64,000 bases of DNA from Lethocerus indicus (lineage: Eukaryota; Arthropoda; Insecta; Hemiptera; Belostomatidae), in contig JACDQD010000004.1 of assembly GCA_019843655.1 (NCBI GenBank), forward strand, positions 31,507,872 to 31,571,871, given 5' to 3'. A program made the translations under genes and the position numbers. Every line of letters begins with the position of its first letter. Position 1 is the first letter of the stretch. This document shows, one piece after another, positions 26,001-38,313 of the stretch. The notes under the pieces were generated by a model. The model had not been told where the DNA came from. It did not search any database and saw only the letters and a program-made list of their open reading frames with translations.

Positions 26001-28124
26001 ATTCTGCTTTAAATCACTTGTCCAGACTTTACTGTTGTATCAAATTAATTACCTCCTATGTGGGAAATAAAGGTTAAAACTATCTTGGTCAAGATTAAAT
26101 ATCAATTAAAATAATTTTATATATTTTTTTAAATTATACAGGTAATTAAGGAAAACAATAATTGAACCTGAAATTAAAAAAAAATAATATGTATATTTGC
26201 TGTATAGCATGGTGGTAAAATGAAAATTAGGTATACGTATAAGTGGTATATGATCTAAAGCCTACAGTGAACCTAAAATTTTTCATTACAAATTTATTAA
26301 AATGTTCTTCATAAAACAGCATTTTAGACCTGATTTTGTGGGTAAAGTGTCATTTTAGGTTTTATTTTGTGCTTAAAACCACTTTGTAGGCCTTATTTTA
26401 GACTTAAAAACCATTTAGTTACCATTAACCATTAGTTAGATATGCATTTGCTTTAAAAACCTCCTTTAAAGTGTTTTTTCAAATCTAAAAACGGTTTAGT
26501 AAGTCCTTAAAAATGTGTTGAAGACTTAACACACTTTAGTTGAACTCTTGCATTCATGGTCTGTTACTGTTTATAACATTTAGCGCAAATTGGAAGAGTC
26601 TCACCAACAGTTGAAAAGAAAGGAAAAAGAATTTGAAGAGACAATGGACCATCTGCAGAAAGACATAGATTCCTTGGAAATGGAAAAAGGAGAATTGAAA
26701 GACAAACTTAAGAATTATCCAAAGAAATCAATTGACATTGTGAAATCTAGTCCAACAAGTGAGTTACTTTAAATGGATGTTTCATTATGTATGAACAGAT
26801 TCTTCCAACCATAGTTATAGCTATGTTAATTAAATCTCTTATTAAATTTATTCATGTTTTCACTTTTATATAATTATTTAAAATTACTGTTTTAACTAAG
26901 TTGAGTATCTTAAATATGTAACTTATTTCCAGATGTGATTGGGGAACATCAAGGTAGCGTGAAAGTAATTGAATCCCCACTACTTGTAAGTGAGATTCGT
27001 TTTTTGAAATCAGCTTTAAAACAAGAAAGATTGAAGAGAACTTCTCTTGAAGCTAAACATTACCTTGAAATCCTGGACAGACTTGGTCCTATTCATGTGA
27101 GTCTTAGTTTTTTCATTTTAACATTTAAAAAAATAATGTTTTTTAATAACGTAACATTAAATTATACCTTTAATCAATTTATTTTACTTTCCAATATTTA
27201 TACCTTATAATAAATTAATACATTATATGTTGTTTTTATACCATTTAGTAATGCAGTTATTTGCTTGTACATTAGGTTTCTATTTCTAGGTTTCTATGTA
27301 GATCTTAAAATATATGTACATATACTGTAGATGAAAATAATTACCAACTTAATATTGTTAGAAGTCAAGTTTTCTATTTGAATTGTAGGTACCAAAGAAA
27401 GTTAAACCAAGTGATGAAGAATTAAACCGTATAAATGAACTTACAAAGAAAGTACTTGCATTGCAGAAGGTAAAATATATTTGATATTTTCTTTATGTAT
27501 GTACACATTTTATAAATATATATTTCTGTTCTTTTGTGAACACTATTGTAACTTTTAATAGGATATGCTGAATTCTTTACCAAAAGTTGTGGATATTAGC
27601 AAAAAGAAACCTGGAACAGATTCAAACATGATTGAACAACATATTTTAAAAGAAAATCTGAAGAGTAAACAGTTAAATAATTGTTTAGCACAGTTAAAGG
27701 TACTGTTTTTGTTATTTCTTTTTGTATAAATATTAAGTTGTATATTGAAGTATTTTACTAATTTCTTATTGCAATTATAGGTAGAAGTAATGAATGAAGT
27801 TGTTAAGCAAAAGAAAGGAGGCTTTATTCAGACTGACCTTACAATTTTCCCAACACCAGAAATGGTGAAGGTATGAAGTTACATATTTGTAATAAAGAGA
27901 AAATCACTTCGGTTATAATGTGATATCAGTTCAGTAGTTAACATAATCTTTATATAATAAATAACATTTTGTTCCAGGCTGTACATGAACAAGACCCTGT
28001 TCTAGTTTGTGAAGTCATTGTACCCACAGTTGATCCAAGTCTTAGTGGAAAAATTATTCCGTTAGAAGTTGATATGAAATCTCTTGATTTATTGAAGCAA
28101 AAGCTTTTTGCATTGGGTCCATAA
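11020..28124 (+). CDS. Dctn1: Dynactin subunit 1, p150-Glued
   Basis: Twenty-five exons keep phase to 1296 residues: 11020-11193, 11740-11888, 12934-12984, 14431-14545, 17164-17262, 18299-18349, 21107-21287, 21412-21635, 21710-21909, 22016-22175, 22271-22477, 22736-22912, 23267-23399, 23611-23795, 23950-24087, 24194-24388, 24678-24900, 25339-25538, 25670-25903, 26584-26758, 26933-27096, 27389-27469, 27562-27699, 27781-27870, 27978-28124. Exons 1-2 encode the CAP-Gly microtubule- and EB1-binding domain, with [17 protein letters not shown] and HGTFVRQSQ. Exons 3-6 encode a Ser/Pro/Arg/Lys-rich basic region. Exons 7-12 form the first long coiled coil, with [12 protein letters not shown] and ALGAEEMVE. 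Exons 13-18 form the globular middle, with AFMPDSFL and LIVLLMPRL. Exons 19-20 form the second coiled coil ([19 protein letters not shown]). The family member is the large arm of dynactin, the cofactor that loads dynein on microtubules and cargo. Exons 6 and 18 appear to use GC donors, and exon 6 may be optional. The last exon ends in ALGP. Confidence 0.97.
14546..17163. other. Long Dctn1 intron, nothing else recognised
   Basis: AT-rich intronic sequence between the Ser-rich exon 4 and the GC-rich basic exon 5. No open frame, RNA gene or clear transposon was recognised. A small hairpin with arms CTGGCTT/AAGCCAG lies near 16745-16770. Confidence 0.6.
18299..18349 (+). other. Dctn1: Candidate 51-nt cassette exon of Dctn1 with a GC donor
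   Basis: Seventeen codons ([17 protein letters not shown]) follow an AAG acceptor and are followed by CAG|GCAAGC, which fits the strong consensus of GC-AG introns. Phase is 0 at both ends, so inclusion or skipping keeps the frame. The basic, Ser-rich content matches the alternatively spliced basic segment next to the CAP-Gly domain in other p150 genes. The acceptor lacks a strong pyrimidine tract, so this exon is the least certain in the model. Confidence 0.55.
18350..21106. other. Long Dctn1 intron, nothing else recognised
   Basis: This AT-rich intron precedes the first exon of the coiled-coil region. I see no supported gene or mobile element in it. Confidence 0.6.
26319..26420. repeat. Degenerate repeat, about 31-bp period, in a Dctn1 intron
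   Basis: Three to four loosely similar units share TTTTAG, TTATTTTG or TTATTTTAG, and TTAAAAACCA-type blocks at about 31-bp spacing. Divergence is high, so the unit boundaries are approximate. Confidence 0.35.
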
Positions 28125-28796
28125 ATATTACTAACATTGCAATTTTTATAAATTCAAACTAATATGTATTTATTCTATTTTTTTATTTTATTTATGATGT
28201 ATGCTGTTTAAAAGAAGAATTAATCCATTTTTCATTTTATATTTCATGTTTATTTATACTTTATACAGTTGTAAATTTGATATTCCCGTTGCAAATGTAT
28301 TGATGCTATTAGCACCACTTTATATAATTGTATATAAAATTATACGAGAGTTATAAGTTTATAGATGTTTACTCTACCTTACTTCTCTTTATCAAATTTC
28401 TTTTTATAAGTATTTGTGATACTAATGCTTGCACTATATTTTAGACTTCTTGTGTTAAAAAAATAATAAAATATATAGTTTGTTGCATTTTTATTTATTT
28501 TATTTGATAAAGATGTAGCTGCTTTATATTCCTGTTATTACTACTTGGTAATATTAAGTTCTTTCTTAAATTAGATTCTGTGTAATCTATTTTCTTTTTG
28601 TTGCCATCCTATCAATTTTATAATTTGGGGCCACTAGTAGAGTGATTGAATTCTAGTAGATGAATTTCTGGACTGGTACTTAACATGTTTATACAGGAAT
28701 TGAAATTAATCAAACTTCAATTTACAATTATAACAAGTAATATACAGAAATATGTTTTATTTACAAATAAAATTGTTTTAAGTTACAAAGATGTAG
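28125..28796. other. Convergent 3' region between Dctn1 and Elp2
   Basis: A stretch of 672 bp separates the two stop codons and must contain both 3' untranslated regions. An AATAAA at 28465-28470 could end Dctn1 transcripts. On the minus strand an AATAAA (plus-strand TTTATT at 28756-28761) lies about 36 bases after the Elp2 stop. Confidence 0.6.
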
Positions 28797-31700
28797 TTAT
28801 TCCGATGTAAATACTTCCAGATTTATATTGTACACTCTGACTGAACAATCCAAGGAGCATGATGCAAGTTGAAGTATATGATTTGTTTTTCCATTGTAAT
28901 CCCCTGTTTTCCCCAAAACTGGCCGAAATGCAAGTCGTGCTATAGACAAATGGTGACCAATACTGATGGATCATTAAGAAATATACATATTAGGTGCACA
29001 CAAAACAAACTGCTTGGTATCAATAAAATATAATACAGAAAAAATGAAATGGAACCTGTAATGTAGAATAGAATAGAAGCTTGTTATTTATTAAAATCTT
29101 CAAATTGTCTTATTTAAGCAATGATTTAAAAATCTGACCCCTCCAATACCTACCAATATTAAAGGTGTATATTAAATTAAAAATAATATCTCAGTGGAAT
29201 TTAAATAAAGAATTTTAAGATGTTTTATTTTAATCCTTATTAAGTGGGACTATTCTTCTTTAAAAGTAATATTTTATGCTACTTTTGACATAAAAAATAA
29301 ATTAGTTTCCTAGGACCGTAAAGTTTAAATTAAAGTAAGATTAAAATAAATATCATGATGTTCACATTAAATCTTTTGATTTTATAATGCAATGAGTAAG
29401 TTATTCAGAATAAGATATGATTGAAAAGGATACAGTTGATCTATTTTGTAGAGAGACCTCCAAGGTTCATCAGAAGTGGGATTCCAATTGTAACATTGAA
29501 TTATACCACTCTCCTCACCGACAGCTAATAGGTATCCTTTGTCCTTAAAGACAGGACAATGGGAAAAACAGACAGCAGTAACAGCATCTTTAAGTAGTAG
29601 AGGTGCAGATGAAGCACTGTATTCACCAATTGTCAATCCTGACTGTTTGGTTCTGCCCCAGATCACTAGTTTCCCTTCCCTAGAACCAGTGGCAAAATAT
29701 TTGGAATCATCTGTCCATGAACATGTCCATATTATCCTGGTATGGATGCCATTTCCTTTCTCCGAATAAGCTACTAGATGATACAGCTTATCTTCTAAAA
29801 CAAATACGGCGTATATACAAGTTATAACAATACACTGAGTCAGTCTTAATGTATAAATATATTGAAGAAGGAGAATGGAAATCAGACCTAGAATTCTAAA
29901 CAAACACCATCGTCTGTCTCTTGATACTGAAAGAAGGTGAGTATCATCAGGGGAAAATGCCATCTGAGTCACAGTCAGTTGATGTCCAGTCAATTCTTGA
30001 ATCTTTTCCCATGTCTTTGTATTCCTGCAAAAATTGAATGAGCGCTTTAGAAATTATATATATATAAATTTATACATAAATTTTAGAAACTACTGAAATG
30101 TACTGCAATAACAATTAGTGGAATCGATAAGAAGTGTACCACAAAATGATTTTTGCATGCTCCTGTGAAGTTGCTTTGCAAGCTGATGCCAAAAAGTCGC
30201 CAGAATGCGATCCGGCTAAACTGAATACTTCATAACCGTGTCCGTACAATTTCATAACTTCAGGCCACAGGCTGTTCTGAACTAAATAATCTTCGCTTCC
30301 AGGTTCTGAAAAAAAAATTCCGCTATAAATTTTCCAATTTTGAATTAATTTTAAAATAATAAAAAATCATACAGTGCAAACCATTTAAATACTGAGCGGT
30401 GAACGAGACGTCCGAATATTCATCTTTAGGCTGTTTGTCTCCATCATCGTAGGTAGGTTGTGTTTCGGAGAAGACTGCTTTATTAGACAGGCCCAACGCT
30501 GGTACTGCTGCTCCACACGGCATTCCTTCTATATCTGATAGGTATAAGAATTATAGATATAAAATACATTTTCAGACATTATTTTGGCGCTGCTACTAGA
30601 TGCGGAAATGAATAAATTGTAATACCTTTGAGGGGAAATCACCGATTGGTAGCTTGGTCAGAGCATTGAGATTCTGAAGTGAATTTTGAGGTGCTGTAAA
30701 TACTCTCGCTATCTTTTCTTCACTACCCGACGCGAATGTGAATTTGGGAAGAACTGCTAAACAAAACATGTCATATCCATGGATTTGGGGCCGACACATT
30801 TCATGCCAAGACCACTGTAAAATGAGAGCGAGCGTTTAATTACATGAACTTAGGTTCTCTAGCAACTGTTAAATAATATATAATAATGATAGGAATGTTC
30901 TTAATTTTAACAGAATGTACAATAACTAGAACATTTAATAATTGTAAAAAAAAGTCATACATTACAGCTAGTGGCAGAGGCATTGACCCACGGAGCATGC
31001 AGCCTAGTAGTTTGATCCGAGCTTACTGACAACAAATATCGCCCTTCTGATTCCCAGCCTATGTCAGACACCCCTCCAAAATGTCCTCCAACTGTCACCC
31101 CTGGACTCCATCTATCCTGAATTTATATTTATAGTTAAAGGCCATTTGTCAAAGGCTTTTTTTAGCTAGAGTAATGTTTTCCTAAATCGAAATATTTAGA
31201 ACTGGCATCAACAGCCAGTAGTATGTAATTATTTTTATTCTTTTAAGATGTTCACAAGAGACATCAACACTTGGCTGTTGACTCATACATGTGCCCATAA
31301 TTATCAAAGTGGTCTAAGTCATATATTTCTGGTTTCGAGATATTTAATGAATTACTTTCGAATAAATTAACAAATATTTTTATACTATGCAACATTTTAA
31401 TTTAAAATTTTATTAGTCTCGATTAATGGAACTTTACTATGAATATGAAATTTTGTGTGAATTTCATATGAAAATGTTGTATTTAAAGTTTGAATTGACT
31501 TAGACCACTTTCATAATTATGGGTACATATAACAATTGGTTAAATCAACTAGCTGGTTGGTATAATATAATTAACATACTGCAGTATTTTGGTATATCGA
31601 TATACTCCCCACTGATGTTATTTCATAGAGAAGTAAATAATCCAAATTTATTTTAGCGGGTTATAGCAATGCTGAATTGGAAGGTAAAACTTACACCTGA

Positions 31701-34246
31701 CTTATGCCACATATGAAATGCTCCTTGAAATGAATGCCCAAGCACGGATTCTCCAGATGGCCCAAACCTGCTCCCATAATAACCCAAAGTGTTTCCGCCC
31801 AATTCTCCTACTCTAACTTTCTCCAACCAGACTCCAGTTTCCTCCTCAGGAGCCCACATAACAATGGTTCTGTCTAATGAACAGGACAACAGCATAGCTG
31901 GTTGCGTCCAACCTTTCTCTGTGAAAGTCAATAAAAAGTTATTTGGAATTAATTAAAAAATATTTCTTTTTAACAAGGACATGTCCTTTTGCATTATTCT
32001 GAAATTATGTTCTTTGAAGAAATATTAAAATAACTTTCCACTTCAGTTGTTAAAATGAGTTTCATATAAAGAAAGATAGAATGGGATTAAATATTTACCA
32101 TTTTTAACTTTTGGATGCCAATGTACACCATATACCCAACCTTCGTGACCACACAAAATAGACTCCAACATGACAATCCATTTAGAACCATCCACTATAA
32201 TGCTCTGCTCCTCTTGTCTGAATTCCTCACATTTTATCGCATCATAAGAGTTTTTACTTATTCTCCAAAGTCTTACAGTTGTATCTTGAGAGCCACTAGC
32301 TAATAAAACATCTCCATTTTCTGAAATAAGAAATTAACATATTTTTCTTCACAATAATTGAAACAAACCTTCCTTCAAAATAATGACAGTTTTATTTAAT
32401 TTAATACAAAAATTATTCATAACAATTACCATCAGTTGTAAAGTCAATAGTTCTAATCCAGTCCTCATGGCCAACCAGTGTAATGAGTTTATTGTGACCG
32501 GAATACAGATGAATTTTACAGTCATCATTCCCACAGGCCAAAAGGGGTGCGTCATGCCCAGAAAGATGAATTAGCACCAAAGATAGGCAAACTCCCCCAG
32601 ATCCAAGTTTAAATGTTTCAATACAAGTAAATGAAGCTGTAATAAATGGTATATATAAATTACCCATTCCTATAAGGCTGTCATCATGTTAGAGGTATCA
32701 AACCTAACTCTAACCATATTATTTTCCAAAATGATCAAAAGGTGAAATGAAGTGACTGAGTTGAAATAAAATTAAGTTAAAATCTCATATCCATCCAAGA
32801 AAAGTTCAGAACTTATCTGCCTTATGATCAGCCATATAAATCTGATTTATATTAATATAGCACTTTAAAATAGAAAAATTATAATTTTATTAGTGAAGAC
32901 ATTCTAAAACCAACTGTACTTCAGTATAGTTCAGTCATTTGCAGTATCAGTTTGATGTAAGACAAGAGACTTCATTGTTTTTAGTTTTCTTTCTTTTTTT
33001 ATTGGACATATTTAAAGTTTATATTTGTTATTATACTTATTAGCTTAAATGAATTATTTATAATGAAATTCATAACATTAAAGCTAAGTCTATTGTAAGA
33101 CAAATATGATAAATTAACCTTCTTTCCTTTGCCATAAATTCACAGTTGAGTCAGCAGAGGCGGTTGCAATATATGTGACAGCATATTTTTCATCTGAATT
33201 ATTTCCCATGTACAAAGCATCAACAACATTTAATGATTCAGAATTTCCTAGAAAACAATGTAATAATTAGAATCAATTTTACTAAAATTGATACAAAAAG
33301 AAACACTACTAATCAGTATTCTATAAGCAATATTAAAATGTTTTATATCGATAACTATTGTGGCATTGTATGGATTCAATTACAGCCAACTCCTTTCCTC
33401 TATGAATTATATATAAATGAAAACATCTAAGTGCTTTCATTGAACAAAATACAAAACGTTTTTACGCGTCATATTTATAATGGACGGGTGGTAGATGAAT
33501 TGCTAAGTATTCATTTATTAGAACATAGCAAATAAGTGTTAGTTATTCCTGTCCAACAATTTATAAATAGTCCCACTTACACTTCAATTTAAACCAGTTA
33601 AAAATGTATTATATTCCCAGGCCTAATGTCTATCTGTAGAGTAACATATAATATATAATTTTGAGAAATTTATATTACTTTTTACGTAAATAATTAATGG
33701 ATTAATTAAACTGATTTAGCTAGTTAGGAATATTTAAATTTCAAAAGAAATACCAGTCAGTTTTGCAGATGGTTTGAATTCACTGTCTTCCAGTGTCCAG
33801 ACAATCGCTGTTGCATCAGAGGAAACTGAGACCAATTCTGTTTCAATATGAGGATTACTCGCTTTTATCCACCTCACAGAATTCACCCTACCTTTATGAC
33901 CATTCAGAGTAACCAAAACTCTTCCTCCGCCTCCTTCCTGATCAAAAATTCATTCTTATTAATACTAGACAGAATTCTATATTCTACAGGTCAAATTCAG
34001 ACACAAGGAATAAGAGACACGAAATTCCTTACATAACCGACTGTTCAAATTGAATGTCGAGTATTATTTGAAAGTTAATCGGCTGATCCTTACCTTGGGA
34101 TCGTAAATTGCCACCGAGTGGCAGGCCCCGTAGCATATTAAATTGTTTTCTCCCCAATCCATGCAGTGCGGCGTTCGGTTACAACCGCAAGAGATGTAAC
34201 AGCCGTCGTTTTCTTTGACCAGCTTCGAACTCTGTTTTGTCAACAT
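28797..34246 (-). CDS. Elp2: Elongator complex protein 2, double WD40 propeller
   Basis: Thirteen exons on the minus strand (34094-34246, 33754-33937, 33119-33247, 32430-32636, 32099-32320, 31695-31918, 30961-31116, 30643-30814, 30382-30534, 30140-30305, 29888-30024, 29434-29794, 28797-28962) join in phase to 809 residues, close to the usual length of about 800-830. The start gives [13 protein letters not shown], then [19 protein letters not shown]. Diagnostic Elp2 stretches follow in order: [94 protein letters not shown] and [13 protein letters not shown]. About 14 WD repeats fit two seven-bladed propellers. Elp2 is a core scaffold of Elongator (Elp1-3 subcomplex), which modifies the wobble uridine of tRNAs. 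That role is family knowledge. Exon 8 has two competing donors, and intron 11 is short and in frame. An inverted-repeat element sits in intron 6. Confidence 0.96.
31285..31530. mobile_element. MITE-like inverted-repeat element in Elp2 intron 6 (copy A)
   Basis: Terminal inverted repeats of about 35 bp face each other at 31285-31321 and 31495-31530. Both arms read inwards through CCCATAATTAT, then AAAGTGGTCTAAGTCA, with only a few mismatches. The roughly 170-bp interior is AT-rich and noncoding. Its left part resembles copy B at 51063, sharing AAGTGG-Y-CTAAGTC and TCGAGATATTTAA in order. It has no transposase. No clear target-site duplication could be fixed. Confidence 0.75.
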
Positions 34247-34574
34247 GTCAAGCGATAAAAACAGAAATTAAGAGATTTCAATTTCCCTCACCGCGGCTCC
34301 AAACGTTCGGGAAGGTTATCGCCCTGTTACGGCCAGAAACGTGCTTCTTCAAATTCGAAACGTCGCGGGGCCGCAATAGTCCGTTCGGTTGATATCCGAT
34401 TGTCTGAAACTTTAATTGTTTCAACTTGATATTCTACAGAGGTAGAGTTTCAAACTGAGGGCAACGCGGTAAAATTGTGTGGTCTGTTCTACTGCGTAGG
34501 TCCGTAGTGTTACTTGTTTTACAGTTGTCTTCGCGTGCAATTATTCTTAATATAATTTATAAAGAGCTCCCGCG
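34247..34574. promoter_or_regulatory. Compact bidirectional promoter region, Elp2/Wdr12
   Basis: Only 328 bp lie between the Elp2 and Wdr12 start codons, so both promoters and 5' untranslated regions must fit here. The stretch is richer in GC and CpG than the genes on either side, especially 34280-34400. No TATA box is evident, which fits housekeeping-type initiation. Confidence 0.75.
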
Positions 34575-37500
34575 ATGGAAAACGGCAATTCTCAAAGTAC
34601 TCAGCTTCAGATAAGGTTCATAACAAAACAGGAACAGTAAGTGCCATCAAGTTGAACTTTCTACCATAAAGGAGTGTATAAGCTGGTTTAATCAACTACT
34701 GTGTTTTATTACCGATTACTAGTAACGGATTCTGCCATTTCTGAAAAGACAAAATGCAAATTTTATGAACAAACTTAAACTTTCACAATATGTTAAAATT
34801 TCATGAAATAGAATCAAGATTAGTTAGGAATTCCGTCCGCATCTGTTTTCACCAAATATTTAGCACATTGTTAGATTACTATTGTTATTAGTCGCTACAG
34901 TACTTATCAGTTTCATTTTTCCACCTCGTCTGACTATTTTTATGTTTTCTACCTTTTTTCAGATATTCTGTCCCTGATACACCGTTTGCAGTCGCATCCT
35001 CAATCACAACCACTCAGTTGAATACTTTACTGAATGAATTGTTAAAAGGTGGGTTATATTTGTTCATTTCATTAAATGTATTCTGTTATCGGTGTAACTT
35101 ATCATTTATGTATATCGAAAAACAAAAATTGATTGCTAAATTCCAGAATCAAGTGATGCTGTATTATCGGATAAAATTATAAATTTTGATTTTCTCGCCG
35201 TGGGGGAGTTTATCAGAGTCCCTCTTGGAGTACACATTGCCAAACGTGACTATCCTACAGAATCTGTAATTGACATTGAATATGTTGAACGACTACCAGC
35301 TCCACAGCCAAAAGATTGTCTTCTTCATGATGATTGGGTTTCAGCAGTGCACGTTTCAGGGGACTGGTAATTATTTAAAATAATTCTCGTATTTTAATCC
35401 GAAGCATAATTAAATATTGGTCATATGGATGCTTTATTAGTCTTTTATGTTTAATCTACATCTTGGCTGATATTTTTCATTCCTTTTAGAAATATTTGTT
35501 ACAATTTTTTTAATATAGTGTGACAATGTTTGCATTGGTGTAAAAATAAATGCGAGAATTTCAGGTTTCACTCTCAAAATCATTCAGCACAATCACGCCG
35601 CATCTGTGACCATAACAGTGAGACAGTACTCTTAAATTGATTCCATGAAAATGCTTCCTCTGGAAGCATTATTATAATTCCTGTGTCATTTTTTTATTGA
35701 CCTGTGTACCTTTAAACTGTGATTCCTTCATTGTTATTTTTAACTTCAGTAATCAAAATAGTCAACAGACCTGCTGAATTTTGTTCTGGTCAGGTATAAT
35801 ATATATAATTTTTGTGCTTTTCCTTACAGGATATTAACAGGTTGCTATGATAATACATTGCATTTATGGACCAAGAAAGGAAAGCACAGACTTACCATTC
35901 CTGGCCATACGAGTTGTGTTAAAGCAGTTTCTTGGATCTCCACTGCAAATAATACAGCCACATTTGTTAGGTATGAACTTACTGATAAGTACTTTTGTAA
36001 GTATCCTATAAGAATCTTATTTTTTACTTAATCAGTAGCATTGTATTTTTTCAAAGGTGTAAAAATAAATATATAATTAGGTGTATATTGTATTATATAG
36101 GTCTGTATTGAATATATAATTAAGAATTAGAGATAGTCACAAAACATTGAGATTAACTTAGACCCTAGTGGGTGAATGCATCAAATTTTGATTTTGAGTA
36201 TGGATTTTACAAGTTTGTAGATTTGACCATGTAATGATAAACATTTCTAGTAATATAAATACATAGGGGTATAATAAACTGATATTGTCAAACAAATTTG
36301 GTTATTGATGAAATTAACAAAAAGGAAAAGTACTTTGGCTAACTTAAAACTCTTTTATCCTTAATTAGCTTACTGTTTACTGGGGAATATCCTAATGTAT
36401 CCATAGTGTAAAAAGTGAAAGTTAAAATTCATCTCTATATTTACATAGAAATTTACGGGTTGTTTTAATTAATATACCAGAATGCAAAACTACATTAATA
36501 CAGAAGTTGTTAATATAATATATTTTTTTCAGTGGGTCACATGACCAGACAGCTTTGCTTTGGGAACTGAATATAGATCAAAATATTGTGGAATGTGTTC
36601 AAGTCTGCAAAGGTCATACAAGGGGTATAGAGTGCGTAGGAGTTAATTTGGATGGATCCCGCTTTGCGACTGGAAGTTGGGATGCCATGCTTAAAGTCTG
36701 GACTGCTGGTAAGTAACCAACATTTAGAGATGCTTCTTTGGAATTATATTTGTTGTTTAAGATATCTGTTAAGTAGTTAATGAGGTTCTGGAATATAATT
36801 ACCATTGCAGTTTTCTATCTTCACTCGCCTGTTTGGTCATAAACTAGGCTGGTTTTAGAATTTTCATCATCAACATTTCTTCAGCAACAACTGTACTTTC
36901 TTTCATTTGTGCCAAGATAAAATCATTTTAAAAATATTTTTACCTCATACCTGATATGTTTAATACAATGCCTCTATTATTATATATGTTTTATAATATC
37001 AATATTGTTTTATTAAACTTCTTAAAAATCATGCCTTCATTATTGACAAATATTTTCCTATTAAATTCTCTTATATGTTTATGTAGCTACAGATTGGACT
37101 CTTGATAATAATGAAGAGGATGGTGAAACTAAAATCAAGAGGGCTAAAATTGATAATAAATCTCAAATTAGAGTAAGTTTTTTTCTTTTTATAATAATTT
37201 TTTTTCAATTATAATTAAATATATCTTTACTTCAGGTTAATTTTATTCTGAGCATGATTAGGTTCTCTTCATAAAAACTACGTTCTAACATGCCCATCGT
37301 TTTTTTAGACACCATTGACAACTCTGAAAGGTCACAAGGAAGCCATCTCTGGATTGAGTTGGAAAAATAATTCGGAACTTGTAACATCATCGTGGGATCA
37401 CACACTACGAATATGGGATACCGAAGTTTCCACTTTTATAAGAGAAATTCCTGGGAATAAGGCTTTTTTTGATGTTCATGTTTCTCCAATCAGTGGTCTT

Positions 37501-38313
37501 CTAATTACAGCTTCTTCTGATAGACACGTCAGATTGTATGATCCTAGGTCTTCAGGTTGGATATTTTATAATCAGTAATAATTTAGAGGAAGAATGAAAA
37601 ATGTGTTCAAATTTAAATAAGTTATCTTAATGAGTTAATTGTATTGAAGTCGTAGCATTATAACATCATTTAAAATAATCAAACATTTGTTAATATTAAT
37701 GCAACTTTGTAAGTTTCATACTGGGTGTTCTCAGTTTTTTAATAATTATCCCTTTTGATCATGTATTACAAATTAAGGGAGAACATAATTTCTTACATTC
37801 TTCTTTACCATAGAATCTCCAGCTTTAAACATTTTATTTTAAATAATTTGTAATGGTCTTTTGTGTATTAAAATACAATAATTTGTTTTCTTAAAATATG
37901 ATTTTTTTTATAGAAGGTACATTGGTGAAGACCAGTTTCTCATCACATAATAAGTGGGTTCAAACTGTTAGGTGGTCAACTACAGACGAAAATTTGTTCA
38001 TATCTGGAGCTTACGATAAACAGGTCAAGCTTTGGGATATTAGGAGGTATTCGCAACATAATTTAATCGTAGTATCATCAGTAAAATTGAATCTTTATTG
38101 TATTTGTTATTTAAGGCGTGAATTGCATCTTATTTACAAGAAAACTTGTGTTTCAGTCCTGAAGTGCCAATGTTTGACTTGTCAGGTCATGATGACAAGG
38201 TACTGTGTTCTGATTGGTCAGAACCTTCTTTAATGGTGTCAGGTGGAGCTGATAATACACTGAGGATATTCAAGGCAGGAAGAGTACAAAAGAAACAAAA
38301 TGATAATGTTTAA
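34575..38313 (+). CDS. Wdr12: Ribosome biogenesis protein WDR12 (YTM1 family)
   Basis: Nine exons (34575-34636, 34963-35048, 35147-35366, 35830-35970, 36533-36708, 37087-37172, 37309-37555, 37914-38046, 38157-38313) keep phase to 435 residues, against about 420-460 in the family. The N-terminal ubiquitin-like NLE domain covers roughly residues 9-90 ([19 protein letters not shown], then [15 protein letters not shown]). Seven WD40 repeats follow, with [85 protein letters not shown] and [13 protein letters not shown] charged linker with a [14 protein letters not shown] basic patch lies between repeats 3 and 4. In other species WDR12/Ytm1 works with Pes1 and Bop1 in 60S ribosomal subunit maturation in the nucleolus. 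That is known for the family and inferred here. Confidence 0.96.

Noticed and set aside
31653..31931. A separate Elp2 start at the ATG near 31931
   Set aside because: The frame there is one internal exon of the 13-exon Elp2 gene. Reading phase connects it to exons on both sides.
35650..35670. Perfect 9-bp hairpin AATGCTTCC/GGAAGCATT in a Wdr12 intron as a microRNA precursor
   Set aside because: The stem is far too short for a microRNA precursor and has no extended pairing.
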